A DNA stretch of 57,198 nucleotides from Elysia marginata (lineage: Eukaryota > Mollusca > Gastropoda > Plakobranchidae): the NCBI GenBank assembly GCA_019649035.1, contig BMAT01013948.1:246811-304008 (forward strand). The letters are read 5' to 3'. Below are positions 49,102 to 52,384 of this stretch, piece after piece. The position numbers and the translations under genes were made by a program. Under the pieces are notes generated by a model. It made no database searches. It saw only the letters and a program-made list of their open reading frames with translations, and was not told where the DNA came from. How positions within the stretch are numbered: the stretch's first letter is position 1; the number at the start of each line of letters is the position of its first letter.

Positions 49102-51939
49102 CTTTACTTCCATCCTTCTAATTTCTTTTACTTTCTCTTCAGCTCCTTTGCCCCCACCATCCCTCTTCTCTCTTCTTCTCTAACATTCCCCCACATGCAA
49201 GTTGTCCACCTTTTTTCAGTTCTCCCTCTTTTTTCTCTCCCTTCTTTCACCTGCGTTTTTGTTTGGTTGGTTTTTTTTTTTCATTTCTACAAACCTAAAC
49301 GTTCAGTTTGCTAGAATTGTGAGGGGCCAAGATATTTGAATTGGTGATGTGTGTGAGAGTTGATGGTGTTGAGAGAGTAAGAGAAGAGGTGAACTAGCAA
49401 AAAGAAGTAAAGAGGCAGATAGAAAAATAAGCTAAAATGTTTCGACTTTTATTTAAATATGTGAAAAAAGCAGAGCATCTCACATAAAGATGTGAGATTT
49501 CAGCAGATCATGTCACAGCCACATTCGTTGAAACTTGAAGTAAGCTTGATAGTTGAAAGTCAAACATTTTATAACATCATTCACAATATGACCTTGTTTA
49601 CTGTATTATATGGCTTAAGAGCATGTGGTGTAACTTTAAAACGAAATTTAAGCGAAACCTATTTTATCAGTTAAGGTTTGTGTGCCTAAGAATTTAACAA
49701 AATAAATGTAGTTTGGAAATTTGCTCTCTTTAAACTGTTTGAACTGTGAGACCATGAAAAAAATAAGCTGGAATTTTTTTTCACACCTTGTGCTCTCTAT
49801 TTTTTATTAACTTTTTTTGTGCACTATTCAGTATCCTGACAGGCAACGTAGAAGGAAACATTCTAACCAAGGTGCGCGAGAATACCAAGGTTGATGTTGA
49901 ACGCATCCGTATACCTTATGCCAAACAAGCAAACCAAGTAAAATCACCCTACAAGTCTTACACCTGGTGGATGGACGATGCATGGGCAGCCCTCGTTGCT
50001 CTGGCAGCAATCATCATTCTCCTGGCTATTGTTGGCATCATTGTTTTGATCTTTACACATTCAAGGTGAGACAGGCTATTTTTTTTTTTACAATTTATTT
50101 TTTCCTTGATACCCTTTTTATATCTGTCATGCTAGGTTCTTTCTTTTCCCTCTCTCTCTCCAAGTCTTCCTTTCTTTATTATCTTATTCTATGATATAAT
50201 ATTATTTTGTATAAGAAATAGCTACTTCTCTCTTTACTCTAAACTCTTGCTTAATATTTCTTCCTCCCATTCTGTCTTTCTCTCTTTTTTTCCTTTTTAC
50301 AAATACAAGATATCAGAACAGATTTTTCCCCTCTTTTTTTACTGTTCTTCGTCTATGTCATTTCTCTATCCAAACAATTTAAACTGCTTCTATGTCCTTC
50401 TCTCTGTCTCTTCCTGTTACTCCCTCACTATCTTCATGTCTCCCTCCATGTTTCGATTTATACCCCTTTCTCTTTTACTCTTTTTATTCCCTTCCTTCAT
50501 AGCTTCTTTCTGAAATTTCAACATTGTGTTTGTCTCATTCTTTCCAGATACATGAAATTCATTGTCCAGTACAGAGCTTACCAGAGTCATTACGACAACC
50601 CAGACTTTGTAGAACCAGCAAACTTTCTCCGCGAATATGAGACCCAGGTAGAGGCACATATTTTTTGTTTTGTTCGTTTTTTCTGGCTATTCTAGTTTTA
50701 ACCTCAAAATATCCATAAACAACTTAATCATTTTCAGGATAAAAATTGCTCAGACAACTCATTCTTTAAAGTTATTTAAGAATTTATAATATGACTAAAT
50801 CCACCATGGTGCTTCTATTCTAGGGATTATTTTAGGCTCCTCAACTATCTAGTACCGAAAAAACAACTGTATCCTCTGAATTTTTTAAAGATGCAGTTGT
50901 TAGATATGGTGCATTACTCTTGCATTAATATCTTTAAGCTTGGTCAAGTGAAAAAATGTTGGATACCTAGTTCTTCTATATCAAAAGCATAATGTCTTCC
51001 TTTAGACTAAGGTAGGCCCACATATAAAAAAAAAAAAACTTCCATTAAAATTTCTCTATTGTGCTTTTCTTTAGCGTAATACCACCATGCTCAAGATGGG
51101 TTTCAAACCAAAAACAAAAATAAATATTTGAGTTTACCAAAGGCTGTATTTCTATCTTTTGTCATCAGAGCTTGAATATGTATGTCCCTCCCGATGAGCT
51201 GGCTATCCCCGACTATGGTGAGGTCAACATGACCTTGGGAGCAGAAGGTATGAGTCAAGTACAGTACACTGGTCATGACCCCAAAGTTGCAGCAGTTGTC
51301 AATCCCATTTACAATGAAGGGTAAGTCAATGGCTCAGAAACCAGTCACCAAATTCGATTTAAAAAAAACATTTTTTTTTGTTAGTTTAGTTTTGCAGTAG
51401 TCCTGCAGCACCACAGGTTTCCTTCTAGAAATACTTAAGAAAAAACTAAGCTAATGTTTTTCGGATGCAAAACAACTCATCTGGAATAGAGCCATAAAAA
51501 TTGAGAGAAGGGGAGAAGGGAGGCGCTAAAGTTAGAATCATTACAAGTCTTTGTTTGTGCATTCTTTTGCTCCCGTAATTTTAAAAAATGTGCAGTTTTG
51601 TAGCTGGGAGGGGGGGTTATATAACTGCAAGCAGTTAATGTAAATCTGGGATTAGATTGTTCCCTACATTGACCTTCACTTCCTACCACAAATCTAGTGT
51701 GGACAGAGATGTTCTGCTTTGTGATTTCTGGTATTTAGACGGTTGATTTTTGTTTTTCTTTTCATTGATCTCAGAGTTTAGATTTTGTGGGGAGGGGGGG
51801 GGCGCGGAGTTATACAAAATAGAGGGGCATTTACACATTCTATTCCTTTTATTCTGTTTGCTACAGTGAGGGCTCCAGGCAACAGCTGGCACAGACTGGT
51901 CAAAATGGAGCTCGGCCGGACAACTTGACAATGCTTTAA
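408..51939 (+). CDS. Giant atypical cadherin, 57 exons visible, 5' end outside window
   Basis: Single-pass adhesion protein of the cadherin superfamily, expected at the plasma membrane. Joining 57 exons listed below by GT-AG junctions gives one uninterrupted frame of 2,911 codons plus TAA. Order: half an EC, 22 complete EC repeats with hallmarks A-x-D-x-D-G, F-F-x-V-x-x-x-T-G and L-x-V-x-A-x-D, then two more ECs, an alpha/beta membrane-adjacent region, one transmembrane helix and a cytoplasmic tail ending D-N-L-T-M-L. In the array the linker DxNDNxP is replaced mostly by R-N/D-x-x-x-P. Exons 1-45 are all multiples of three with phase-0 junctions; phases vary only from exon 46 onward. No start codon or signal peptide is visible, so the gene begins upstream. 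Known family: long cadherins such as CDH23, PCDH15, Fat and Dachsous act in cell-cell or apical links. Assignment to one of these is not established; a CDH23/PCDH15-like layout (many ECs, membrane-adjacent domain, PDZ ligand) is the best guess. Confidence 0.9.
777..971 (+). CDS. Cadherin exon 2, end of partial EC and start of EC1w
   Basis: 65 codons, acceptor 'tttacag', donor 'cag|gtacat'. Opens LTIQASDPRGS (F strand), linker IDRVVADRPPQF instead of DxNDNxPxF, then the A-B strands TYTANINRYEAV and FATDPDIPNQQ. The glutamate of the XEX motif and the D-x-D pair are kept. Confidence 0.88.
1964..2089 (+). CDS. Cadherin exon 3, second half of EC1w
   Basis: 42 codons, acceptor 'atatcag', donor 'aca|gtgagt'. 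Contains IKYEMNS, YFSMNRDTGAISLDQAL and FYT. The T-G turn is present; LDRE is replaced by LTQN. Confidence 0.87.
2517..2699 (+). CDS. Cadherin exon 4, end of EC1w and start of EC2w
   Basis: 61 codons, acceptor 'cttcag', donor 'gga|gtaagt'. Starts YELTAFDEQ, one residue longer before the F strand than its siblings. The linker VDFNPNTPVPLQ has neither DxNDN nor R-N. Ends VNATDADG, a standard DxD. Confidence 0.87.
3166..3400 (+). mobile_element. LINE 3' fragment with C2H2 finger
   Basis: Bases 3225-3287 read CPDCPTTFQAQHNLYIHLRTH, split here as C-x2-C, twelve residues, H-x3-H: a complete C2H2 finger. It ends soon in stop codons, followed by 'cagtcatcatcaacatcgatgga' style 3' sequence. Some invertebrate non-LTR retrotransposons carry such a finger at the end of ORF2. 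No RT domain is left. Lies in intron 4. Confidence 0.5.
3536..3670 (+). CDS. Cadherin exon 5, second half of EC2w
   Basis: 45 codons, acceptor 'ccacag', donor 'cag|gttagt'. DVVRYSMDQ, then YFSVDPDDGTVFAIKAL. The DDG turn replaces TG. Confidence 0.87.
4012..4200 (+). CDS. Cadherin exon 6, end of EC2w and start of EC3w
   Basis: 63 codons, acceptor 'tgtttag', weak donor 'acg|gtttgt'. FRVIAYDNRTP, linker ILRDRFTPSCF, then NVNENTVV and FQASDADNT. The cysteine after the linker could pair with the one in exon 8. Confidence 0.86.
4201..6489. mobile_element. Intron 6 with a 1.6-kb element bounded by inverted repeats
   Basis: The intron is 2.3 kb. Bases 4288-4320 and 5829-5861 are inverted copies, 29 of 33 positions matching by eye, with shared core 'gtaaaacatctctactt' on one strand. 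They enclose about 1.57 kb of AT-rich sequence without a credible ORF. A non-autonomous DNA transposon or foldback element is the likely reading; no target-site duplication was recognised. Confidence 0.5.
6490..6612 (+). CDS. Cadherin exon 7, second half of EC3w
   Basis: 41 codons, acceptor 'ttcatag', donor 'gaa|gtaagt'. GLPFVFMATGNRPS, then YFRVTSDGSVFVNFPL. A more diverged C-D region: the V-x-Y-S motif is VFMA. Confidence 0.84.
7741..7923 (+). CDS. Cadherin exon 8, end of EC3w and start of EC4w
   Basis: 61 codons, acceptor 'tttgcag', donor 'gga|gtgagt'. LEASVYQEGLP, KVGTCFATLSILRNSNAPDF (R-N-x-N-x-P linker), then REEVWEYRPIGF and ATDADG. Confidence 0.88.
8454..8579 (+). CDS. Cadherin exon 9, second half of EC4w
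   Basis: 42 codons, acceptor 'aatcag', donor 'tct|gtgagt'. DQVRYFISGDP, EYFTVDDLTGRLTLRKPLSE and SYS. It has an acidic run before the T-G turn. Confidence 0.88.
8857..9045 (+). CDS. Cadherin exon 10, end of EC4w and start of EC5w
   Basis: 63 codons, acceptor 'ccacag', donor 'ata|gtgagt'. FNIIGTDDRTPPQSG, linker NVRRDVPPQF, VDEADTRGTV and ATATDSDII. Confidence 0.88.
9650..9772 (+). CDS. Cadherin exon 11, second half of EC5w
   Basis: 41 codons, acceptor 'tctcag', donor 'cag|gtatta'. GQIRYGSTGQ, FFEIDEFTGAIRIIRDLSED, SYQ. Typical array short exon; LSED sits where LDRE is expected. Confidence 0.88.
10843..11037 (+). CDS. Cadherin exon 12, end of EC5w and start of EC6w
   Basis: 65 codons, acceptor 'ccccag', donor 'ggg|gtgagt'. 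LVIYAYDSRLPQ, linker VTRNQFPPNF, FFSIDIDKDGNNLG and NATDLDG. The glutamate of XEX is replaced by D in this repeat. Confidence 0.87.
12470..12598 (+). CDS. Cadherin exon 13, second half of EC6w
   Basis: 43 codons, acceptor 'ttacag', donor 'ttg|gtaatc'. DIPYYTIRATDNSG, FLDRNSGILYLISSL. S-G replaces the T-G turn. Confidence 0.86.
12943..13137 (+). CDS. Cadherin exon 14, end of EC6w and start of EC7w
   Basis: 65 codons, acceptor 'caccag', donor 'cag|gtaatt'. FSVVASDRFVNP, linker LRRDQFPPEF, TIQESRPVNDV and SATDGDLQ. Confidence 0.88.
13431..13559 (+). CDS. Cadherin exon 15, second half of EC7w
   Basis: 43 codons, acceptor 'tttcag', donor 'gtg|gtaagt'. GAINYEVTGTYP, FFDVGLTDGSLRIIKDLKED, NYV. Confidence 0.88.
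13691..13873 (+). CDS. Cadherin exon 16, end of EC7w and start of EC8w
   Basis: 61 codons, acceptor 'taccag', donor 'ggg|gtgagg'. LTVVAFDNALPSAKA, linker VLRNINVPAF, SVDETHPIQNLV and SATDRDG. Close to the array consensus. Confidence 0.89.
14436..14570 (+). CDS. Cadherin exon 17, second half of EC8w
   Basis: 45 codons, acceptor 'caacag', donor 'aat|gtaagt'. DTVEYRLLRDRNSNG, FFYVETSTGEMYIKRSLTQ, NYN. Confidence 0.88.
15209..15394 (+). CDS. Cadherin exon 18, end of EC8w and start of EC9w
   Basis: 62 codons, acceptor 'tttcag', donor 'act|gtgagt'. LVVRATDSGNPPKSA, linker IRRINPPGF, SVPENLPVSSSV. It ends ATKPGAT, so the DxD pair is missing before the next exon. Confidence 0.88.
16392..16508 (+). 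CDS. Cadherin exon 19, second half of EC9w
   Basis: 39 codons, acceptor 'tttcag', donor 'tcg|gtaggt'. VRYEATGEGLA, YFFAINESTGLVTVKNSL, SYS. Confidence 0.87.
17338..17523 (+). CDS. Cadherin exon 20, end of EC9w and start of EC10w
   Basis: 62 codons, acceptor 'ttctag', donor 'gga|gtgagt'. LTVKAYDVLFPDFPA, linker VSRNDNEPAF, which comes nearest to DxNDNxP among the array linkers, and NAEDARDG. Confidence 0.88.
18040..18162 (+). CDS. Cadherin exon 21, second half of EC10w
   Basis: 41 codons, acceptor 'atgcag', donor 'gat|gtaagt'. DIITYSQQGPQQC, FRLLPTTGQFLLVVD. It has a lone cysteine; another opens exon 22. Confidence 0.86.
18540..18722 (+). CDS. Cadherin exon 22, end of EC10w and start of EC11w
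   Basis: 61 codons, acceptor 'ttacag', donor 'gtg|gtaagt'. CRVRATDNGYPLPRT, linker VTTQNAPIM (no R-N and no D), VPETRLPGQVATL, ends KVGGTV without DxD. Confidence 0.87.
18863..19103. repeat. (CT)n microsatellite interrupted by an assembly gap
   Basis: CT repeat tracts at 18863-18881 and 19081-19103 flank N at 18882-19080. The gap lies inside intron 22 and does not break the coding frame; exons 22 and 23 join cleanly. Confidence 0.95.
19268..19396 (+). CDS. Cadherin exon 23, second half of EC11w
   Basis: 43 codons, acceptor 'tcccag', donor 'acg|gtaagt'. GDLRYEAVGVYP, FFNVDPTTGVVSLTGDLLKD, QYT. Near consensus. Confidence 0.88.
20062..20177. repeat. 57-bp tandem duplication in intron 23
   Basis: Copies start at 20062 and 20119 with 'agctgtttattttgta'. 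They run through an A-rich stretch to 'attcattg' and a T-rich end. Confidence 0.75.
20246..20425 (+). CDS. Cadherin exon 24, end of EC11w and start of EC12w
   Basis: 60 codons, acceptor 'tttcag', donor 'agt|gtaagt'. LRVCAFDTAFPNLRTCRD holds two cysteines across the F-G hairpin. Linker VDRNANGPTF; ends VSDPDS. Confidence 0.87.
20426..21614. other. Intron 24, with an unexplained richer block at 21050-21420
   Basis: Bases 21050-21420 are less AT-rich than the surroundings. On the minus strand (21172-20984) they start an ORF with a hydrophobic opening, MDLCCGCCVVLFLFALAI. No homology is recognised. It could be an old insertion; a gene is unlikely. Confidence 0.3.
21615..21743 (+). CDS. Cadherin exon 25, second half of EC12w
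   Basis: 43 codons, acceptor 'tttcag', donor 'agg|gtaaag'. TDLKCSLIGDAK, FFAVDSDKCVLSLIQPL. One cysteine replaces the Y of V-x-Y-S and the second replaces the turn glycine; a disulfide is plausible. Confidence 0.87.
22438..22626 (+). CDS. Cadherin exon 26, end of EC12w and start of EC13w
   Basis: 63 codons, acceptor 'ttacag', donor 'tca|gtgagg'. LTIEATDNGTPQART, linker VNRDIFPPEI, SIPENTPAGGSVF (closest to the standard XEX segment) and TRDRDQS. Confidence 0.88.
23055..23177 (+). CDS. Cadherin exon 27, second half of EC13w
   Basis: 41 codons, acceptor 'tttcag', donor 'aca|gtgagt'. GQIVCESVANYP, YFRVDPRTCEVFVENSV. It repeats the cysteine pair of exon 25 at the same positions. Confidence 0.87.
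23499..23678 (+). CDS. Cadherin exon 28, end of EC13w and start of EC14w
   Basis: 60 codons, acceptor 'ctttag', unusual donor 'ggg|gtcagt'. IPIQVYDSAWPENRR, linker PSRNENGPSIF, ends SAQDNDG. Confidence 0.87.
24526..24648 (+). CDS. Cadherin exon 29, second half of EC14w
   Basis: 41 codons, acceptor 'aaaag' (weak polypyrimidine tract), donor 'aca|gtaagt'. DTLTFSKVDPSDP, FIVDGSSGRIILVEPL. S-G turn. Confidence 0.86.
24785..26590. repeat. Diverged intronic repeat, three partial copies (introns 29 and 30)
   Basis: Segments near 24785-24900, 25165-25330 and 26405-26580 share an order of words such as 'gcattgctgtt', 'gaacaa', 'attttct' and 'agatatag'. Copies two and three align over about 90 bases with many substitutions. 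Probably an old interspersed repeat. The span also includes exon 30, which is listed separately. Confidence 0.5.
25930..26115 (+). CDS. Cadherin exon 30, end of EC14w and start of EC15w
   Basis: 62 codons, acceptor 'ttccag', donor 'acg|gtaatc'. FDVQVSDNRNPPKTA; linker VAPSASIRW has lost both R-N and the proline-x-F ending. Ends SKAGST without DxD. Confidence 0.87.
26855..26995 (+). CDS. Cadherin exon 31, second half of EC15w
   Basis: 47 codons, acceptor 'ttccag', donor 'gtg|gtaagt'. AGIKYRVSGSAP, FFNINENTGTFTLTNSL. The end is longer than its siblings (LSSVV). Confidence 0.87.
27575..27760 (+). CDS. Cadherin exon 32, end of EC15w and start of EC16w
   Basis: 62 codons, acceptor 'ttgtag', donor 'ttg|gtaaat'. 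LFIEAYDENAPSD, linker FNRNLNAPQF, SVADYDAPGTSV (D instead of the XEX glutamate), SATDGDAL. Confidence 0.88.
28293..28433 (+). CDS. Cadherin exon 33, second half of EC16w
   Basis: 47 codons, acceptor 'cttcag', donor 'cag|gtgtgt'. PPESNVLYSLSSDSR, WFTVNSYTGQVSVARRLSED, SYQ. Confidence 0.87.
29425..29607 (+). CDS. Cadherin exon 34, end of EC16w and start of EC17w
   Basis: 61 codons, acceptor 'tttcag', donor 'tca|gtgggt'. LLVVASDPSLSPLSA, linker VERNQAPRF (one residue short), ends SATDGNPS. Confidence 0.87.
29760..29950. repeat. 89-bp tandem repeat, about two copies
   Basis: The word 'aatgt' with the following AT-rich block starts at 29760, 29849 and 29938, exactly 89 bases apart. The first two copies share 'atttacaatt' and 'aaagtttccag'. 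It lies in intron 34. Confidence 0.75.
30461..30589 (+). CDS. Cadherin exon 35, second half of EC17w
   Basis: 43 codons, acceptor 'cttcag', donor 'gag|gtattt'. NSQNGILDFFIDD, SIFFINNQGAISPRRQLDR. L-D-R survives here, the only array repeat in the window with a near-LDRE; NQG replaces TG. Confidence 0.85.
31174..31356 (+). CDS. Cadherin exon 36, end of EC17w and start of EC18w
   Basis: 61 codons, acceptor 'gcccag', donor 'ggt|gtaagg'. FPIRVADRGIPSLSA; linker IRESQGLVF without proline; TQATDGAAG. Confidence 0.87.
32011..32139 (+). CDS. Cadherin exon 37, second half of EC18w
   Basis: 43 codons, acceptor 'ttgtag', donor 'gtg|gtgagc'. NQIFYELQSDG, YSIVNNTGEIFQIRPFTDD, RYV. Confidence 0.87.
33542..33728. 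mobile_element. Possible short inverted-repeat element (MITE-like) in intron 37
   Basis: 'ctatgaaccctta' at 33542 faces 'attagggttcatag' ending at 33728. The 187-base unit has no ORF. Terminal inverted repeats are only about 12 bp and no clear target duplication is seen. Confidence 0.35.
34089..34271 (+). CDS. Cadherin exon 38, end of EC18w and start of EC19w
   Basis: 61 codons, acceptor 'tcaaag', donor 'aca|gtaagt'. LRKRAYRASDPNIQ is unusually basic for an F strand. Linker VDRNPSSPLF, VAENRKLGS, ASDPDT. Confidence 0.86.
34605..34679. repeat. Near-perfect 34-bp hairpin
   Basis: Left arm 34605-34638 and right arm 34646-34679 are complementary at 32 of 34 positions around a 7-base loop (agaaaaa). 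Found in intron 38. It could be a foldback/MITE fragment or a pre-miRNA-sized transcript hairpin. Confidence 0.85.
34777..34923 (+). CDS. Cadherin exon 39, second half of EC19w
   Basis: 49 codons, acceptor 'caatag', donor 'caa|gtaagt'. GEAGELTFTISRTSN, YFYISPITGQLSVARSLEED, TYQ. Confidence 0.87.
35312..35494 (+). CDS. Cadherin exon 40, end of EC19w and start of EC20w
   Basis: 61 codons, acceptor 'ctttag', donor 'aat|gtaagt'. FPVDVQDSGSPRKSA, linker VLRNRNPPVF, ITEDKQVDTTV and NARDADN. Confidence 0.88.
36085..36207 (+). CDS. Cadherin exon 41, second half of EC20w
   Basis: 41 codons, acceptor 'tgtag', donor 'att|gtgagt'. DIITYSLRKTDT, YFAINPSTGEIKLSAPV, EFI. Confidence 0.88.
36580..36774 (+). 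CDS. Cadherin exon 42, end of EC20w and start of EC21w
   Basis: 65 codons, acceptor 'tcacag', donor 'aat|gtaagt'. LTVSASDSGKELSPR, linker VIRNPNGPKF, ISEYEELNNV and ARDQDNDN. Confidence 0.88.
37739..38621 (-). mobile_element. Broken pogo/Tigger-like DNA transposon
   Basis: The minus-strand reading frame 37930-37739 contains KRLNLEQKVAVMEAA and KSARNMQYGIGRE, resembling the N-terminal CENP-B/Tigger helix-turn-helix of pogo-type transposases. It then stops, so the catalytic DDE part is missing. On the minus strand an end reading 'cagtcaagtccaaatataac' begins at 38619, with a TA dinucleotide (38620-38621) outside it, as expected for this superfamily. No matching left end was found. The element sits in intron 42. 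Confidence 0.65.
38314..38569. repeat. 128-bp tandem duplication inside the Tigger-like element
   Basis: Two copies start 'tcataactccattgcctac' at 38314 and 38442 and each ends 'aatttcgtt'. They differ at only a handful of positions. They lie in the 5' untranslated part of the transposon remnant. Confidence 0.9.
39081..39378. mobile_element. piggyBac-like MITE with TTAA ends
   Basis: TTAA at 39081-39084 is followed by 'ctcattcgtgac'. TTAA at 39375-39378 is preceded by 'gtcacaaagagg', its imperfect inverse. The body of about 290 bases has no ORF. TTAA target duplications and 12-16 bp inverted ends are the family signature. Confidence 0.55.
39588..39749 (+). CDS. Cadherin exon 43, second half of EC21w
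   Basis: 54 codons, the longest short-type exon; acceptor 'ttgcag', donor 'aaa|gtaagt'. TDSGRVTYSMIDQT, an 11-residue extended loop, NFFDIGSNTGDVYVARAL, QYK. Confidence 0.88.
40034..40237 (+). CDS. Cadherin exon 44, end of EC21w and start of EC22w
   Basis: 68 codons, acceptor 'ccccag', donor 'aat|gtaagt'. LRIRARDGAVQPKSD, linker IIRNQYPPVF, TINEDLDINSSI, TASDQDR plus a short Asn-rich extension. Confidence 0.88.
40450..40581 (+). CDS. Cadherin exon 45, second half of EC22w
   Basis: 44 codons, acceptor 'tctcag', donor 'aat|gtaata'. AEIKYSLESGENQD, FFGITDDGIIYKKL. Last exon of the strict two-exon array. Confidence 0.87.
41010..41134 (+). CDS. Cadherin exon 46, end of EC22w and start of EC23w
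   Basis: 125 nt, acceptor 'aacag', donor 'cacta|gtgagt', leaving phase 2. FTVVASDSNWQGNSR, SITIVYNAAVVGEIGF, QPVHY. First exon to break the phase-0 pattern; its linker lacks any calcium motif. Confidence 0.85.
41459..41568 (+). CDS. Cadherin exon 47, EC23w core
   Basis: 110 nt. Its first base completes Tyr, then IEVKENVAKGFIIVRLDV and GDKFASCRITEGNTD. Donor 'gatg|gtaagg'. The K-E-N of XEX is present but the usual DxD is not. Confidence 0.84.
41860..41962 (-). mobile_element. tRNA-derived SINE fragment
   Basis: On the minus strand 'tggctaagtggtt' resembles a pol III A box, and 'gtggttgcaggctc' follows at B-box distance. Decayed; lies in intron 47. Confidence 0.45.
42724..42897 (+). CDS. Cadherin exon 48, EC23w with LDRE and RRKR site
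   Basis: 174 nt, acceptor 'ttacag', donor 'taca|gtgagt'. FVVREDASEKNC, then ALDREAEDRYRLKV, the only intact LDRE in the window. It is followed by a polar insert SSNRRKRQASQQG and TYKY in the F-G loop region. Confidence 0.86.
42852..42863 (+). other. Candidate proprotein convertase site RRKR
   Basis: Codons for R-R-K-R lie in a Ser/Asn/Gln-rich loop of the extracellular EC23w. R-x-K/R-R matches the furin consensus, so cleavage could leave two extracellular pieces. Cleavage is inference. Confidence 0.5.
43196..43545 (-). mobile_element. SINE-like interspersed repeat, family D copy 1
   Basis: Shares long blocks with 53350-53570 (same strand) and 54050-54265 (opposite strand), for example 'gagagaagtagg', 'gtctgcctttagtatgattc' and 'ttagagaaacata'. 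On the minus strand 'ggtttgaatcat' resembles a pol III B box. Lies in intron 48. Confidence 0.7.
44381..44544 (+). CDS. Cadherin exon 49, end of EC23w and start of EC24w
   Basis: 164 nt, acceptor 'acccag', donor 'act|gtaagg'. VWKQTEVIIDVLDANDNAPQW is the one canonical DxNDNxP linker. EC24w starts WKLEKYPPN, with a shortened A-B region. Confidence 0.9.
44924..45148 (+). CDS. Cadherin exon 50, EC24w core
   Basis: 75 codons, acceptor 'ttcag', donor 'tat|gtaagt'. ATDIDLNENGEVRYTI (typical DxD and N-G-x-V-x-Y), IDNLDGLLSTTVEF, then LPYELKLIAHDRSRDEP and TEINCY. Confidence 0.9.
45378..45469 (+). CDS. Cadherin exon 51, end of EC24w and start of membrane-adjacent domain
   Basis: 92 nt, acceptor 'tgcag', donor 'gact|gtaagt' (phase 2). 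VNLIRETNRFILVVKN, then MNEVVDQREKYR, which looks helical. Confidence 0.87.
45625..45695. repeat. (CT)n microsatellite in intron 51
   Basis: Continuous tct/ctct tract of about 70 bases within a wider pyrimidine-rich stretch. Confidence 0.95.
45928..45992 (+). mobile_element. tRNA-like SINE head, decayed
   Basis: 'gctcaatcggtacagcatg' matches a tRNA 5' half with A box, and 'agggttgatttaca' follows at B-box distance. The rest of the element cannot be delimited. Lies in intron 51. Confidence 0.5.
46791..46886 (+). CDS. Cadherin exon 52, membrane-adjacent domain
   Basis: 96 nt, acceptor 'tttcag', donor 'catc|gtaagt'. ALQEAINEVVIIERIEAKR, then DVNGEIDVELT. Confidence 0.86.
47247..47327 (+). CDS. 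Cadherin exon 53, membrane-adjacent domain
   Basis: 81 nt, acceptor 'taacag', donor 'acaa|gtaggt'. TDVTFVVARKTTPYTLYAS, then TDEFAKN. Confidence 0.84.
49015..49097. repeat. (CT)n microsatellite in intron 53
   Basis: Two adjacent CT tracts split by 'ttcctc', in a pyrimidine-rich region 48.7-49.3 kb. The open frames through it are artefacts of the repeat. Confidence 0.95.
49832..50065 (+). CDS. Cadherin exon 54, juxtamembrane and transmembrane segment
   Basis: 234 nt, acceptor 'attcag', donor 'caag|gtgaga'. ILTGNVEGNILTKVREN, a basic stalk, TWWMDDAWAALVALAA, then a 23-residue hydrophobic helix and the THSR stop-transfer. Confidence 0.92.
49986..50054 (+). other. Transmembrane helix
   Basis: Twenty-three consecutive apolar residues (AALVALAAIII... 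to ...IVLIF), preceded by W-W-M-D-D and followed by T-H-S-R-Y-M-K. This gives a type I topology with the EC array outside. Confidence 0.93.
50548..50647 (+). CDS. Cadherin exon 55, cytoplasmic tail
   Basis: 100 nt, acceptor 'ttccag', donor 'cag|gtagag'. YMKFIVQYRAYQSHYDNPDF, then VEPANFLREYETQ. Tyr-rich, acidic toward the end. Confidence 0.9.
51169..51320 (+). CDS. Cadherin exon 56, cytoplasmic tail with NPIY
   Basis: 152 nt, acceptor 'atcag', donor 'aagg|gtaagt'. SLNMYVPPDELAIPDYGEV, then QVQYTGHDPKVAAVVNPIY. NPxY motifs bind PTB domains or clathrin adaptors. Confidence 0.9.
51867..51939 (+). CDS. Cadherin exon 57, C-terminus and stop
   Basis: 73 nt, acceptor 'ctacag', TAA at 51937-51939. 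EGSRQQLAQTGQNGARPD, then NLTML. The final T-M-L fits a class I PDZ ligand (S/T-x-hydrophobic). Confidence 0.9.
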
Positions 51940-52378
51940 ATCTTGCCCTCAAAGCTCGGTTGACTTAGCAGAGCTGTTGCTGTTTGCCTGTCGACCGGCC
52001 TCTTGGACCATCTACATTTCTCTAATGTGCCTAAAATGTTTGCCTACCCAAAATTGCCAACATATTTGTTATACATATAAATATTTTTTTTATAATCTTG
52101 CTTAAAATGTTTTGTTTTATATATATATACATATATTTGAGTATGGAAGCTTCAAAATTACATGTCTGAATTCACAAAATATTAAGTTTCCAAGTTTTGT
52201 CTAACATCTTTTATATAGAGCATCAATGTGTGTCTTTTACTAAAGCTAATTTGTAACTTTGGTAATAAGTCAACCAAATATTTTTTACTCTATATGAAAT
52301 AAGTTTATTAGTTGTTTTTTTTTTTAAGCCAATTATAAGAACCATTGTGCCTTGAGATATTGATGACGATAAATGGAA

Positions 52379-52384
52379 ATTAAA
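52379..52384 (+). promoter_or_regulatory. Possible proximal polyadenylation signal ATTAAA
   Basis: ATTAAA 440 bases after the stop codon, with GT-rich sequence about 20-30 bases downstream. Confidence 0.4.

Larger units (their letters stand above)
45399..49951 (+). other. Membrane-adjacent alpha/beta domain (MAD-like), spread over exons 51-54
   Basis: Between EC24w and the transmembrane helix lie about 130 residues that are not an EC. The predicted order by eye is a strand (FILVV), a long helix (EVVDQREKYRLALQEAIN), a strand (VVIIERIEAKR), a strand (STDVTFVVAR), a helix (TDEFAKN) and a strand (NVEGNIL). That resembles the ferredoxin-like domains known next to the membrane in PCDH15/CDH23-type cadherins. 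The assignment is inference from pattern only. Confidence 0.45.

Noticed and set aside
48671..49314. Long open frames of 94-170 residues on both strands
   Set aside because: They run through a CT microsatellite and pyrimidine-rich intron; composition is Ser/Leu or Arg/Glu repeats with no domain.
408..51939. Naming the gene as CDH23, PCDH15 or Fat
   Set aside because: Layout is suggestive, but the array motifs differ from all canonical members and no database comparison could be run.
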